Shown: positions 43,365 to 53,155 of the stretch, one piece after another | How the letters are laid out: each line of letters begins with the position of its first letter | Numbering within the stretch: the first letter of the stretch is position 1 | Position numbers and translations under genes: made by a program | Assembly (NCBI GenBank): GCA_964538625.1 | Contig: CAZIGH010000014.1 | Coordinates: forward strand, 1-64,000 | From: JAEUHM01 sp964538625 | GTDB taxonomy: Bacteria > Verrucomicrobiota > Verrucomicrobiia > Verrucomicrobiales > Verrucomicrobiaceae | Reading direction: 5' to 3' | DNA length: 64,000 nucleotides | Notes under the pieces: model-generated | The model's database searches: none | What the model was told of the DNA's origin: nothing | The model's input: the letters and a program-made list of their open reading frames with translations, nothing else

Positions 43365-44597
43365 ATGAAGGACACGCTGGAGGACATCAAGGTATTCGTG
43401 ACCGACGTGATATTGAATGATCGTCGGGGTGGGAAGGCGGCGCTGTGCCGCTGGGCGTTCTGGCTGCTGTCCCAGCTCTATGCTGCGATCGTGTCGCTGC
43501 GGGTGTGGATGTATCGGAAACGGGTGCTGCACGATCATCATCTTGGGGTGCCGGTCATCGCGATTGGGAACCTGACGGTGGGCGGCACGGGAAAGACGCC
43601 TGTAGTGGAGTTGATCGCCCGCACTCTGACGGAGAAGGGCCGGAAGGTGGCCATCCTGAGCCGTGGCTACAAGAGCAAGAAGGACGATAAGCATCCGCTC
43701 TGGAAGCGCTTGGCTTTTGCCTCCGGGCTGATGGAGCGGCCTCCGGAGCCTCCGCCAAGGGTGGTTTCCGATGGCCGGGAGGTGCTGATGGACTCTCACA
43801 TGGCGGGGGATGAGCCCAAGATGCTGGCCAACAATCTGCCCGGGGTGCCGGTGCTGGTGGACAAGAACCGAGTGAAAGCCGGGCGCTATGCCATAGACAA
43901 CTTTCACGTGGATGCCCTTCTGTTGGATGACGGCATGCAGTATTTGAAGCTGAAACACCGGCTGGACATCGTGCTGGTGGACAAGACGGCACCGTTTGGG
44001 ACGGGGTACCTGCTGCCCAGAGGCACGCTGCGGGAGCCGGTGAGTCAGCTGCGTCGTGCCAGCTACATTTTCATCACGAAAAGCGACGAGCATGAGAATA
44101 CGGATCTCATTCGTAGGCTGCGTCTCTACAACCGTGCGGCGGAGATCGTGGAGTGCAGGCACCGTGCCGTTTATCTCCAGGACATGCACAGTGGAAAGAG
44201 GCACCCCATCTCGACGCTGCGGGGTAAGTATGTGGGTGCGGTGTCCGGCATCGCGGTGCCTGAGAGCTTTGAGAATGGATTGCGCAAGCTCGGGGCGGAG
44301 GTGGAGGTGACGCTTCGTTTCCCGGATCATCACCGCTTCGAAGAGAAGGACCTTCTGCCGTTCATTGATCGCTGTGAGCGGCGTGATGTGGAAATGATCG
44401 TGACTACGGAGAAAGACATGGTGCGCTTTCCGACCATTGAGCGCTGCGATGTGCCCATCTGCTTTATGAGGGTGGAAATCGAGATCCTGCGCGGTCAGGA
44501 TGTCTTCGATAAAATGATCCGTCTCACTACGGACCCGCGTTCCGTGCCGCCGGGCGTGCTGGTGAGCAGCGTGTTGAGCGGCTCAGAAGCGACGTAG
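43365..44597 (+). CDS. lpxK: Tetraacyldisaccharide 4'-kinase
   Basis: Phosphorylates the lipid A precursor at the inner membrane. 410 residues from ATG 43365, somewhat longer than the usual ~330. A hydrophobic N-terminal segment (about 27-48) precedes the P-loop in IAIGNLTVGGTGKTPVVE (about residues 66-83). VLVDKNRVKAGRYAID, LLLDDGMQYLKLKHRLDIVLVD, DHHRFEEKD and TTEKDMVRF match the family. It shows the organism makes a lipid A-type outer membrane. It is divergent from fur. Confidence 0.94.
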   Translation: MKDTLEDIKVFVTDVILNDRRGGKAALCRWAFWLLSQLYAAIVSLRVWMYRKRVLHDHHLGVPVIAIGNLTVGGTGKTPVVELIARTLTEKGRKVAILSRGYKSKKDDKHPLWKRLAFASGLMERPPEPPPRVVSDGREVLMDSHMAGDEPKMLANNLPGVPVLVDKNRVKAGRYAIDNFHVDALLLDDGMQYLKLKHRLDIVLVDKTAPFGTGYLLPRGTLREPVSQLRRASYIFITKSDEHENTDLIRRLRLYNRAAEIVECRHRAVYLQDMHSGKRHPISTLRGKYVGAVSGIAVPESFENGLRKLGAEVEVTLRFPDHHRFEEKDLLPFIDRCERRDVEMIVTTEKDMVRFPTIERCDVPICFMRVEIEILRGQDVFDKMIRLTTDPRSVPPGVLVSSVLSGSEAT

Positions 44598-44601
44598 GGT
44601 T

Positions 44602-45687
44602 TCAAAGTTTGTGGCCGAAAACGTCTTTCGACTTCACGCTCTCAGCAAAGGCTACCAACAGGTCCACCACGTGGTTCACGTCCTTCAGGTCACACATTTC
44701 CACGACGCTGTGCATGTAGCGCAGCGGCAGTGAAACGAGCGCCGCCGGGATGCCCTCGCGGACCACAAAAATGACATCCGTATCGGTGCCGGTGAAGCGG
44801 CTCGAGGACTCATGCTGGATGGTGATGCCCGCCTTGCCCGCGCAGTCCATCAGGCGCTTCACCACGTTCGGATGATTCGCGCTGCCATGCGTGAGCGTGG
44901 GGCCGCCGCCAAGAGTGACCTTGCCGTGCTTCTTCACGTCCGCACCCGGGGTGTCTGTGGCGTGGGTGACATCCAGGACGATCGCCACATCCGGCATGAG
45001 GCGGTGTGTGGCCATCATGGCGCCATTGCCGCCTATTTCCTCCTGCACGGCGTTGAGTCCGATGACCGTGGAGGGCAAGCGTTTGGACCGTTTGCTCAGA
45101 CGTTCCAGCACACGGGCGATGATGAAGCCTCCGATGCGGTTGTCCAGCGCGCGGCCCATGAGCTTGTCCTGGCCTATGAGTTCGGCAGCGTCAGCGTACA
45201 CCATGGGATGTCCCACACGCACCCCGGCCTTTGCTACTTCTTTGGCGTTGCGTGCGCCGATGTCGATGGCCAGTTCATGCACCTGTGGCACTTTTTCATT
45301 TTCCCGATCACGGATGTGAATGGCGATGTTGCCGATGATGCCACGCACCACGCCCTTGTCTCCCAGGATGTCCACGCGCCTTCCGCGTCCCGTGGCCACG
45401 TCTGAGCCACCCACGCGATCGACGAAGAGAAAGCCATCTTCACTGATGTACTTCACCATGTAGCCGATCTCATCCGCATGGGCTTCGAACATGATCTTCG
45501 GTGCCTTCTCATCCGAGCCGTCGAGGACGCCCCAGGTATTGCCATAAGCATCGTTTTCCACACGGTCGGCAAACTTGGAGACCCGCCCCGCCCACTTCCG
45601 CTGACCTGGCATCTCAAAACCGGTGGGGCTGGGGGTGTTAAGCAGATCGAGAAGGAAGGTTTGAGCGTCAGGAGGAAGTGAGGACAT
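44602..45687 (-). CDS. M42-family metallo-aminopeptidase
   Basis: 361 residues, the TET/glutamyl-aminopeptidase type. Metal and catalytic positions are visible: FEAHADEIGYMV (first His-x-Asp, about residue 68), the bridging Asp in GRALDNRIGG, VQEEIGGNGA (catalytic Glu) and AIVLDVTHATDTPG. The last His is in the C-terminal YMHSVVEMCDL. A cytoplasmic dodecameric peptidase that trims short peptides is the family role. It is convergent with lpxK with a 4-base gap. Confidence 0.93.
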   Translation of the reverse strand: MSSLPPDAQTFLLDLLNTPSPTGFEMPGQRKWAGRVSKFADRVENDAYGNTWGVLDGSDEKAPKIMFEAHADEIGYMVKYISEDGFLFVDRVGGSDVATGRGRRVDILGDKGVVRGIIGNIAIHIRDRENEKVPQVHELAIDIGARNAKEVAKAGVRVGHPMVYADAAELIGQDKLMGRALDNRIGGFIIARVLERLSKRSKRLPSTVIGLNAVQEEIGGNGAMMATHRLMPDVAIVLDVTHATDTPGADVKKHGKVTLGGGPTLTHGSANHPNVVKRLMDCAGKAGITIQHESSSRFTGTDTDVIFVVREGIPAALVSLPLRYMHSVVEMCDLKDVNHVVDLLVAFAESVKSKDVFGHKL

Positions 45688-46012
45688 GAGCGGAGAATGG
45701 TCAAGGCAAGTGCTGACCGCAATGAGAAATACAACTGCTCCCGATCTTGGGCCACGCTCGGCTTCCGATTTTGCGGACAGCTCAGGGCAGGTACGTGCCG
45801 GCCTTGGTCCTGCTCCCCGCTGAGGACGCGCTGGTCGCTGGAGTCATTTCCCAAAAAAATAATCAGCCTCGTTGAACGGAAGTCGGGCTGCGGCTGTCTG
45901 TGCACCAAGTCTGACCGACTCGGCCAGTTTACTGCCCTGCCACCATTGCTCTCCCGAGCGCCGCGACTTTCCCTCGCCAAACCACAGCAATCACTAGCCC
46001 ACATCCCAAGCT
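45688..46012. other. 325-base divergent intergenic region
   Basis: Lies between the M42 peptidase and the large repeat protein and should hold both promoters. There is one A-run (CCCAAAAAAATAAT near 45849). Short frames are present but not protein-like. No RNA gene or strong palindrome seen. Confidence 0.4.
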
Positions 46013-49000
46013 ATGATGAAACTACGCCTAATGGTCCTCGCGCTTGCCATTGCAAGCCCTCTCAGCGGTCTTCAGGCCGCCAGTCAAAAAGTCCTCGTCG
46101 GCCCCTCCGGCAGCGGATCCTTTGGCCAAAACATGACACCGCTACCCAACGGTAACTTTGTCGTTGTGGATTCGAATTACAGCCTCTCGCCGATGACGCC
46201 GAGTTCAGGAGCGGTCTATCTCTACAACTCGGATGGCGTGCTCATCAGCACCTTGATCGGTACCAACACGAACGATCAGGTGGGGTTGGGTGGCATTTAC
46301 GTGCTGCCAAGCGGGCACTTTGTGGTACAGAGCCTCAACTGGGGCGGCAATCGTGGAGCCGTGACTTGGGGGCATGCTGCTACGGGTTTCCCAGGTGGAC
46401 CCTTGGTGGCTGTCTCTGCGTCCAACTCGCTCGTTGGCAGCGTGCCGGGGGACACGGTCGGCATGAATGGCATCTCCCTGCTTCCCAACGGCCACTACGT
46501 GGTGGCCAGTTCGAACTGGAACTTCGGCCTCGGTGCCGTGACTTGGTGCAACGGCCAAACTGGTCAAACGGTGGGCACCTTATCTGCGGCCAACTCCCTC
46601 ACCGGTAACCTCCTGAACGACAATGTAGGCAGCGCCGGGGTGGTGGTGCTCACCAACAGCAACTACGTGGTGCTCAGTCCGTTTGTGGATTTCGGCGTCA
46701 ATACCAATGTGGGCGCGGCCACCTTCTGCAATGGTACGACGGGTACCGTCGGCACCGTTTCTGGAGCCAACTCTCTGCATGGCACACAGAGCGGCGACAT
46801 GGTGGGCATGAGCGGCGTGGCCCTGACCAACGGGAACTATGTGGTATGTAGCATGCTCTGGCGCTTTGGCATGTTCTTGAACGTGGGAGCTGCCACTTGG
46901 GGTAATGGAACTACGGGCATTACAGGACCGGTCTCACCTGCCAACTCTCTTGTGGGCACGTCCCCCAATGATCAAGTGGGCATTCGCGCCGTCCCGCTCA
47001 CCAACGGCAACTATGTGGTGCAGAGCTTTCTGTGGGACAATGGACCCATAGCCGACGCTGGGGCCGCCACCTGGGGCAGTGGCACTGGAGGCACGGTGGG
47101 GCCCGTGTCCGCGATCAACTCCCTGGTGGGTACCTCCATCTCCGACCTTGTGGGAGCCAACGTAGTGGCACTGAGCAACGGCAACTACGTGGTCGTGACC
47201 TCAGGGTGGGACCAGACGGCGCCGCCTACGCCCTCCGTTGGTGCCGTCACTTGCTGCAACGGCACTTCTGGCACTGCGGGGATTATTGATGCCTCGAACT
47301 CTCTCATCGGCGCGGCTGCGGGCGATCAAATCGGTGGCTCTGGTGTTACTGCACTTGCAACGGGCCAGTTCGTGGCCGTCAGCGCGAGTTGGAACGGTAA
47401 CCGCGGTGCTGCCACCTGGGGCTCTGGAGTTCCAGGTGCCACGGTGGGCGTGGTATCCGCCGCCAACTCCCTCGTGGGCAGCACAGCGAACGATTTTGTC
47501 GGCTCTGGCGGTGTCGTCGCTCTCACCAATGGCGCTTACGTGGTGTGCAGTCCTTTTTGGGACGATGGTGCCACTGCGGACGCTGGAGCCGTCACCTGGG
47601 GGAATGGTACGAACCCCGCACAGGGTGCGGTGAGCCAGATCAACTCCCTCGTAGGTTCCACCAGCAACGATCTGGTAGGCCTGTTTGGCGTCAGGCCCCT
47701 CACGAACGGGCATTATGTGGTTTCAAGCCCACTGTGGGACAATGGACCGCTGGTGAATGCCGGGGCCGTCACCTGGGGCAGCGGCACGAGCGGCATTTCC
47801 GGTCCTATCACCGCCACGAACTCCCTGGTAGGCGGCACCAACGCCGACCAGGTGGGCATAGGCGGAGTCACCGCATTGACGAATGGCAACTACGTGGTCT
47901 CCACGCCGTCATGGACCAACGGTGCACTCACCGCAGTGGGCGCGGTGACCTGGGGCAATGGCGCTACCGGCATCTCTGGACTGGTCTCCTCCGCCAACTC
48001 TCTGGTAGGCGGCTCAGTCAATGACTCTGTGGGCAGCAGCGGCATCACCCCACTCGCCAACGGTAACTACATCGTCCGCAGTGCGCAGTTTGACGTTGGA
48101 GTCTTTAGCGATGCTGGTGCCGTCACTCTCGGCAACGGTGCCTTGGGTACCTCTGGTGAAGTCTCCGCCTCCAATAGCGTCACTGGCTTCAGCAACGCCG
48201 CCTTTCTCTCCAACGCCATCTACCTGCCGCCAAGCGATCAACTCGTAGCCGGCAGTCCGAACGAGAACCGCATCATCCTGCGCGGCAACCGCTTCAACTT
48301 CCTGGGCCTTCTGCGAGGCCCGGCTCCTGGGAAGCCGGACATCTTTTACGCCCGCAATGGCCCAGTGGCCGTCAGTAGCGCGGGCACCGTCTTATTTGAC
48401 GCCCAGCTCTCCGGCCCAGGGTCTGCCAAGGGCAAGAACCGCGCCGTCTTTGGAGACGTGAGCCCCGGAGACGCGATAGGCCTGGTCATGCAAAGTGGCG
48501 ACAGTCTGGCCACACTCACCGCGCCGGCCAACTCCAGCGCTGTTTCCTTCTTCCCACCCATCCACCAGAACCCATTCCAGGGCCTCTTCCAGATCACCTT
48601 CAAGGGGACCGGCATCAACGCCGGAAACAACCGATTGGTGGTGCGCGATACCGGCAGCAGCATCAACCTCGTAGCCCAAACAGGCACCACTCACTTCTAC
48701 GGGACGAACTTCCGAACCTTCAATGAAGTCCTGCAAAGTCACGGCAGTGACCTCGTCACCGTGAACTACCGTCTCACCGCCCCGGCGAATGCGGACACCG
48801 GCGTCCTCACCCGGCGGCATGATGGCACCAACACCAGTTCCTTCGTCACCCACAGTCAGGAGGGCCAGAACAGTGGCCTGCCAGCGGTCGGCGTCTTAGG
48901 CCAGTTCGCTCCGCGCTCTGCTTCTACCGGCGGGAGCCAAATCTCCTTCAGTGCCATCGCGGGAGCCATTAACAAACCGGCCCTCCTGCGCATCAATGAC

Positions 49001-49747
49001 AACGGTACGACTCTCGCGGTCGATGCCCGCGTTACAGACAATGCGCCCGGCATCGCCGGGGCCACTCATCGTAGCTTCCCCGCCTTCACCCAGCTCAACG
49101 GTGAGACGCTGTACAAGACTGTTCTGGCCGGCGTCACACCGAACCTCAACGAGGCCATCTACAGCGCCAGCGACCTCGCACCTCGGTTGCGCAAAGGCGA
49201 TCCTGTGGGCGGATCCACCATCACCGCCATTGAGCGCTTCTGGCCTGCCGGCATCAACCAAGTTCTGGCTCTCGTGCGCCTTAGCGACAAATCCCAGGCT
49301 CTCATCCTGCGTCAGGCTGATGCACAGGTCCTCGTGCTGGCCCGCACCAACCAGACCATGCCCGGCACTGGCAGCGCTCTGCTGCGTGTGATCAACGCCG
49401 TGGATGTCAATCCCGTCAGCGGTTTCTACGCCATCGTGGGCACTCTCACCGGCACCACTCCCGCCACCAATCAGGCCCTATGGACAGGTGCCACGGAGGA
49501 TGGAGCAGACTCGCCGCTGCAGTTGCAAAAACTCCGTCTGCCCATCTTGCGCCTGCGCAAAGGGGACGTTTATACCACCCCGGTGACCGCCACCAGCACG
49601 GTGAAAAGCATTCTTCTCCAGCCAGCCAATGACATCGGCGGAGCTGGGGGACGCGGTCTGCAACATGCTGTCGGTGCCATGCGAGACACCGCCGTCACCG
49701 TCATCACCAATGGCAACGCCCGCCACCTGCTGCTACTGCCGCCGTGA
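46013..49747 (+). CDS. Large secreted repeat protein (DUF5650-like repeats, putative beta-propeller)
   Basis: 1244 residues with a signal peptide (KLRLMVLALAIASPLSGLQAAS); ATG 46016 is an alternative start. Residues ~20-740 contain about 12 copies of a ~60-residue unit. Each has GAVTWGNGTTG, a Val-Ser-x-x-NSLVG turn, an NDxVG step and an NGNYVVxSxxW strand, like the DUF5650 repeats of bacterial surface proteins. The most regular copies lie at about residues 280-700, and a degenerate 13th ends near 745. The second half (~745-1244) is non-repetitive and beta-rich, with no recognised catalytic motif or clear surface anchor. It is probably an extracellular structural or binding protein. Confidence 0.85.
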   Translation: MMKLRLMVLALAIASPLSGLQAASQKVLVGPSGSGSFGQNMTPLPNGNFVVVDSNYSLSPMTPSSGAVYLYNSDGVLISTLIGTNTNDQVGLGGIYVLPSGHFVVQSLNWGGNRGAVTWGHAATGFPGGPLVAVSASNSLVGSVPGDTVGMNGISLLPNGHYVVASSNWNFGLGAVTWCNGQTGQTVGTLSAANSLTGNLLNDNVGSAGVVVLTNSNYVVLSPFVDFGVNTNVGAATFCNGTTGTVGTVSGANSLHGTQSGDMVGMSGVALTNGNYVVCSMLWRFGMFLNVGAATWGNGTTGITGPVSPANSLVGTSPNDQVGIRAVPLTNGNYVVQSFLWDNGPIADAGAATWGSGTGGTVGPVSAINSLVGTSISDLVGANVVALSNGNYVVVTSGWDQTAPPTPSVGAVTCCNGTSGTAGIIDASNSLIGAAAGDQIGGSGVTALATGQFVAVSASWNGNRGAATWGSGVPGATVGVVSAANSLVGSTANDFVGSGGVVALTNGAYVVCSPFWDDGATADAGAVTWGNGTNPAQGAVSQINSLVGSTSNDLVGLFGVRPLTNGHYVVSSPLWDNGPLVNAGAVTWGSGTSGISGPITATNSLVGGTNADQVGIGGVTALTNGNYVVSTPSWTNGALTAVGAVTWGNGATGISGLVSSANSLVGGSVNDSVGSSGITPLANGNYIVRSAQFDVGVFSDAGAVTLGNGALGTSGEVSASNSVTGFSNAAFLSNAIYLPPSDQLVAGSPNENRIILRGNRFNFLGLLRGPAPGKPDIFYARNGPVAVSSAGTVLFDAQLSGPGSAKGKNRAVFGDVSPGDAIGLVMQSGDSLATLTAPANSSAVSFFPPIHQNPFQGLFQITFKGTGINAGNNRLVVRDTGSSINLVAQTGTTHFYGTNFRTFNEVLQSHGSDLVTVNYRLTAPANADTGVLTRRHDGTNTSSFVTHSQEGQNSGLPAVGVLGQFAPRSASTGGSQISFSAIAGAINKPALLRINDNGTTLAVDARVTDNAPGIAGATHRSFPAFTQLNGETLYKTVLAGVTPNLNEAIYSASDLAPRLRKGDPVGGSTITAIERFWPAGINQVLALVRLSDKSQALILRQADAQVLVLARTNQTMPGTGSALLRVINAVDVNPVSGFYAIVGTLTGTTPATNQALWTGATEDGADSPLQLQKLRLPILRLRKGDVYTTPVTATSTVKSILLQPANDIGGAGGRGLQHAVGAMRDTAVTVITNGNARHLLLLPP
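46260..48240 (+). repeat. Tandem ~180-bp coding repeats inside the large secreted protein
   Basis: Internal repeats of about 170-190 bp, in phase with codons and diverged in sequence. Stretches such as AACGGCAACTACGTGGT recur near 46990, 47176 and 47884. These are repeats at the protein level, not recent DNA copies. Confidence 0.75.
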
Positions 49748-49791
49748 TGCGGAGTACGGCGAGCAGCCCCTGCCTTGCTTAGTTGGGTGGT

Positions 49792-49822
49792 ATTCCGCTG
49801 CGGTCACGCTGGCCGCAGCGGA
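49792..49822. terminator. Bidirectional hairpin between convergent genes
   Basis: Perfect 11-bp stem TTCCGCTGCGG/CCGCAGCGGAA with a 9-base loop, 45 bases after the repeat-protein stop and 93 bases after the DUF255 gene stop. It could end transcription from both sides, although long T-runs are missing. Confidence 0.6.
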
Positions 49823-49914
49823 ACATGCCAGTGTTCCGAGAGGCGTGGAGCTGACGCTTGAGCTGGCGCAACTCGGTGTTGCCACAGGAGTCAGCCCCCT
49901 TGGAGGGTAGTCGT

Positions 49915-52095
49915 CTATTGGCTGTCCGCCGACTCTTCGGGGCCAAGCAGTTTCTTGAGTGCATCCACGTCCGTGACAGGGGCTTGGCAGGTGTAGTTCT
50001 GGCAGACATAGACGGCGGGTTTGCCGTTCACCGTTTGCATGGCGGCGAGAGCCTCGTTGCGCTGGCTGTGCCATGCCTGACGCTCGGAGCCGTCGGCGTG
50101 CATGACGACGGCATGAGGGAGGAAGTGGGAGCGCACGGTCTGGAGCAGCGCCTGGAAACCGGGGTCCTTTTCATCGCCTGCGATGACGATTTGCTGCTTG
50201 CCCTTCTCCAGGAAGTCGAGCGCCTGCACCATGACGGGCACGGCACTGGGTGAGGATGTGAGGGTTTGATGGAAGAGATTGAGCACCTGCCTGGCACGTG
50301 ATGCGAGTGTCTCGTCTCCAGTCAATGCCGCAAGGCGGGCGAGGTTGAGTGCACCGAGGGAGTTGGGCGAGGGCTCTGCGCCGTCGTAGTCCTCCTTGAT
50401 GCGCATGATGCCATCCGCCTGGTCGGTATGGACACTGAACCAGCCGCCGTGTTCTTTGTCCCAGGCCAGTGCGTCCAGCTCATTCTGCAAGTCTAAAGCC
50501 CAGCGCAGCCATTTCACATCCAGTGTGGCCTGATGCAGTTCGATGAGGCCGTGGATGAGGCACGCATAATCAATGGAAAATGCGGACGCTCCACCGGTGC
50601 CTTCGCGCCAGGAGCGGAGGAGGTTTTTGCCGTCGTCGCGGGTGAGATGTTTTTTGATAAACAAGGCCGCTTTGGCTGCCAGCTCACTGTAAGAGGGTTC
50701 ACTGAGTGCGGCAGCGGCGTGTGCGAGGCCGGCGATCATGAGGCCGTTCCATGCGGAGATGATCTTGTCATCAAGATGTGGGTGAGGTCGTTTTGTCCGC
50801 ACTTCCATGAGCGTGGCACGTCCCTTGGTCAGGATGTCGTTCACCTCCTCCATTGGCAGCTTGAAATACTCTGCCGTCTTCTTTGCCGAGTAAGCGCGGA
50901 AGAGGGTATTGAGTCCTTTCAGCTCGCCATGGGGATCAGACTCTGGGCGAGCGTTGCCATCTTTGCGAATGCCATAGGCGTAGCGGAAGATGCCCCCCTC
51001 CCGCTTGCCCAGCAGTTCATCCACTTCGGCGGCAGTCCAGACATAGAAAGCGCCTTCGGTTTTGTGATCGGCGTCTGGCGTGGCGAGGCTGTCTGCGTCT
51101 TCGGCAGAATAGAATCCGCCTTCGGGATGCGTGAGCTCGCGCGTCACGTAGTCCACGATCTGTCTTGCGATGGTGGAGTAAAACTCACCGCCGGTGAGAG
51201 TGAATGCCTCCGCATAAGCAGGCAGGAGCTGCGCCTGGTCGTAAAGCATCTTCTCGTAGTGTGGCACGTGCCAATAGCTGTCCACGGAGTAGCGGTGGAA
51301 GCCGCCGCCGATGTGATCCCGCAGCCCGCCATTGGCCATGGCGCGGAGCGTTTTAAGCGCCATCTCGGAGGACCAGTTCGCCTGTCCGGCTTCATTCGTT
51401 TTGTAATGGAGGCTGAGGCGGAAGAGCAGGTGCAGCGCGGAGGGGCGGGGAAACTTGGGTGCGGAACCGAACCCGCCCTCATGGTAGTCGAAGGATCCGC
51501 TGAGCGTGTCGTACGCTTTGTCGAGGACTTCTTTGAGGACGGGTTCGCCCTTGGTGGAGGTCTCGCTCTCGATGTGCTGCTGCAGCTTGTCGATGGACTG
51601 ACGCGCACGATCCATGACGCCCTCCCGGTCCTCTGTCCAGGCTTTGTGGATTTCCTTGAGCAGGTCCTTCCAGCCGATGCGCCCTTTGGATTCAGGCGCA
51701 TAATAAGTGCCGCCGTAGAAGGGCTTCAGCTCGGGTGTGAGGAAGACGTTCAGAGGCCAGCCCCCGCCGCCGGTCGCTGCCTGCACGTAAGTCATATAGA
51801 CCAGATCAATGTCCGGGCGCTCCTCGCGGTCCAGCTTGATGCAGACGAAGTGCTCATTCATGAAGGCAGCTATCTCTTCGTTCTCAAAGGACTCGCGTTC
51901 CATGACGTGGCACCAGTGACACGTGGAGTAGCCTGAGGAGAGCAGGATGGGTTTGCCCATCTCACGTGCAAGGGTGAAGGCCTTCTCACCCCAGGGCAGC
52001 CAGTTCACGGGATTGTGAGCGTGCTGGAGAAGGTAGGGTGACTTCTCGTGGATCAGTTCATTGGTGAACTTCGGTGTGGAAGAGGTGTCGGACAT
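49915..52095 (-). CDS. DUF255 thioredoxin-domain protein (YyaL/SPATA20 family)
   Basis: 726 residues. An N-terminal thioredoxin-like domain with STCHWCHVMERESFE (CxxC at about residue 61) and GGGGWPLNVFLTPELKPFYGGTYY is followed by a (alpha/alpha)6 domain related to six-hairpin glycosidases and N-acylglucosamine epimerases. It has no signal peptide, so it is probably cytoplasmic. The family's biochemical function is not settled. The 3' end faces the large repeat protein across a hairpin. Confidence 0.93.
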   Translation of the reverse strand: MSDTSSTPKFTNELIHEKSPYLLQHAHNPVNWLPWGEKAFTLAREMGKPILLSSGYSTCHWCHVMERESFENEEIAAFMNEHFVCIKLDREERPDIDLVYMTYVQAATGGGGWPLNVFLTPELKPFYGGTYYAPESKGRIGWKDLLKEIHKAWTEDREGVMDRARQSIDKLQQHIESETSTKGEPVLKEVLDKAYDTLSGSFDYHEGGFGSAPKFPRPSALHLLFRLSLHYKTNEAGQANWSSEMALKTLRAMANGGLRDHIGGGFHRYSVDSYWHVPHYEKMLYDQAQLLPAYAEAFTLTGGEFYSTIARQIVDYVTRELTHPEGGFYSAEDADSLATPDADHKTEGAFYVWTAAEVDELLGKREGGIFRYAYGIRKDGNARPESDPHGELKGLNTLFRAYSAKKTAEYFKLPMEEVNDILTKGRATLMEVRTKRPHPHLDDKIISAWNGLMIAGLAHAAAALSEPSYSELAAKAALFIKKHLTRDDGKNLLRSWREGTGGASAFSIDYACLIHGLIELHQATLDVKWLRWALDLQNELDALAWDKEHGGWFSVHTDQADGIMRIKEDYDGAEPSPNSLGALNLARLAALTGDETLASRARQVLNLFHQTLTSSPSAVPVMVQALDFLEKGKQQIVIAGDEKDPGFQALLQTVRSHFLPHAVVMHADGSERQAWHSQRNEALAAMQTVNGKPAVYVCQNYTCQAPVTDVDALKKLLGPEESADSQ

Positions 52096-52146
52096 GGAGG
52101 TTGATGCTGAGGTAACGGTTGGCGCAGGTGGAATGTTCTCAAGTCT

Positions 52147-52464
52147 TCACGGGCGGAGCTTCCACTCCCGGCGGCGCGGCGTACGGAGGGGGGTCTTTCC
52201 GCCGTTGCGGCTCCGCATAGGGTCGAACACGCAGTCAGAGCCATCCACTTTCATTTGGTACACGATGCGCAGCAACTCGCCGAGGCGGCCTTTGGGGAAT
52301 CCGGCGCGGTTGGCGAACCAGCTCAAGTATTCGGCTGGCAGGTCGTAGATGGGCGCTCCGTGCGGCGGGAAGGCATCTGGACCGTACTTTCCGAACGGCA
52401 TCCGGTAGCGCTCGATGTCGGCCAGGTCAGCCTGCATTTGCCGCTGGAGGTCCTCTGGTGTCAT
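52147..52464 (-). CDS. DUF3820-family protein
   Basis: 105 residues. The block RYRMPFGKYGPDA (about 20-32), DLPAEYLSWF and GFPKGRLGELLRIVYQMKVDG matches the DUF3820 pattern, sometimes annotated as a putative quorum-sensing-regulated virulence factor. The C-terminus is basic (LRTPRRREWKLRP). Function unknown. It is 7 bases downstream of the response-regulator gene and 51 bases upstream of the DUF255 gene, so the three may share a transcript. Confidence 0.8.
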   Translation of the reverse strand: MTPEDLQRQMQADLADIERYRMPFGKYGPDAFPPHGAPIYDLPAEYLSWFANRAGFPKGRLGELLRIVYQMKVDGSDCVFDPMRSRNGGKTPLRTPRRREWKLRP

Positions 52465-52471
52465 GATGGGG

Positions 52472-53155
52472 CTAGCCGTTTTCTCTCACCCACTGGCCGG
52501 CGCGGAGATAGACTTCGGCTGAGCTGCGCAGGCCGAGCTTCTCCTTGATGCGGGAGCGGTAGGTTTCCACCGTGGACTCGCCGAGATGAAGCTGCTCCGC
52601 GATTTGCTTGGTGTTCTTTCCACGTCCGAGAAGCTGAAAGACTTCCAGCTCGCGATCTGCCAGAGCCTCCACCCCCCCGGTGGACATGGTGCCGCCTTTG
52701 TTGCTCATGCGTTCGAGGATGCGGGCTGTGACGAAACGGCTGACGTAAACCTCACCATGCATCACTTTTTTGATAGCCTTCAGCAGCTCGGACGAGGCTT
52801 CGTTCTTGGTGATGTAGCCGCGTGCTCCGGCTCGGAGGACACGCTCGGCGTAGAGTTCCTCATCGTGCATGGAGAGCACCAGCACGTTGACCTGCAGTCC
52901 CTGGGCCTTGATGTCCTTGAGCAGCTCAAGCCCGTTGGAACCCTTCAGCGTGAGGTCAACAATCGCCACGTCCGGCTCCGTCTCAAGGATCACACGCAAG
53001 CCATCTTGGATGTTATCCGCCTCACCACACACGGACATGCCTAGGTCACGATTGATCAGGTGACCGATGTGCTCGCGGAACATGGGGTGGTCCTCCACGA
53101 GTACGACTTTGCATGGCTTTTGAACTGAGGCGCTTTCAGGTGTGGAAGAAGTCAT
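52472..53155 (-). CDS. NarL/LuxR-family response regulator
   Basis: 227 residues from ATG 53155. Receiver domain with the acidic pair ED at 21-22, the phospho-acceptor Asp67 in VAIVDLTLKGSNG and a switch Lys in ITKNEASSELLKAI. A LuxR-type HTH follows (about 160-220, LADRELEVFQLLGRGKNTKQIAEQLHLGESTVETYRSRIKEKLG in pattern). The start overlaps the end of the kinase gene by 20 bases, so the pair is coupled. Confidence 0.95.
   Translation of the reverse strand: MTSSTPESASVQKPCKVVLVEDHPMFREHIGHLINRDLGMSVCGEADNIQDGLRVILETEPDVAIVDLTLKGSNGLELLKDIKAQGLQVNVLVLSMHDEELYAERVLRAGARGYITKNEASSELLKAIKKVMHGEVYVSRFVTARILERMSNKGGTMSTGGVEALADRELEVFQLLGRGKNTKQIAEQLHLGESTVETYRSRIKEKLGLRSSAEVYLRAGQWVRENG

Noticed and set aside
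43344..44333. 329-residue minus-strand frame opposite lpxK
   Set aside because: Shadow; lpxK motifs are on the plus strand.
46260..48240. CRISPR-like repeat array
   Set aside because: The repeats are about 180 bp, diverged and in coding phase; there are no short identical repeats with unique spacers and no cas genes in the window.
50533..51936. 467-residue plus-strand frame opposite the DUF255 gene
   Set aside because: Shadow frame; the minus strand encodes CHWC and all family blocks.
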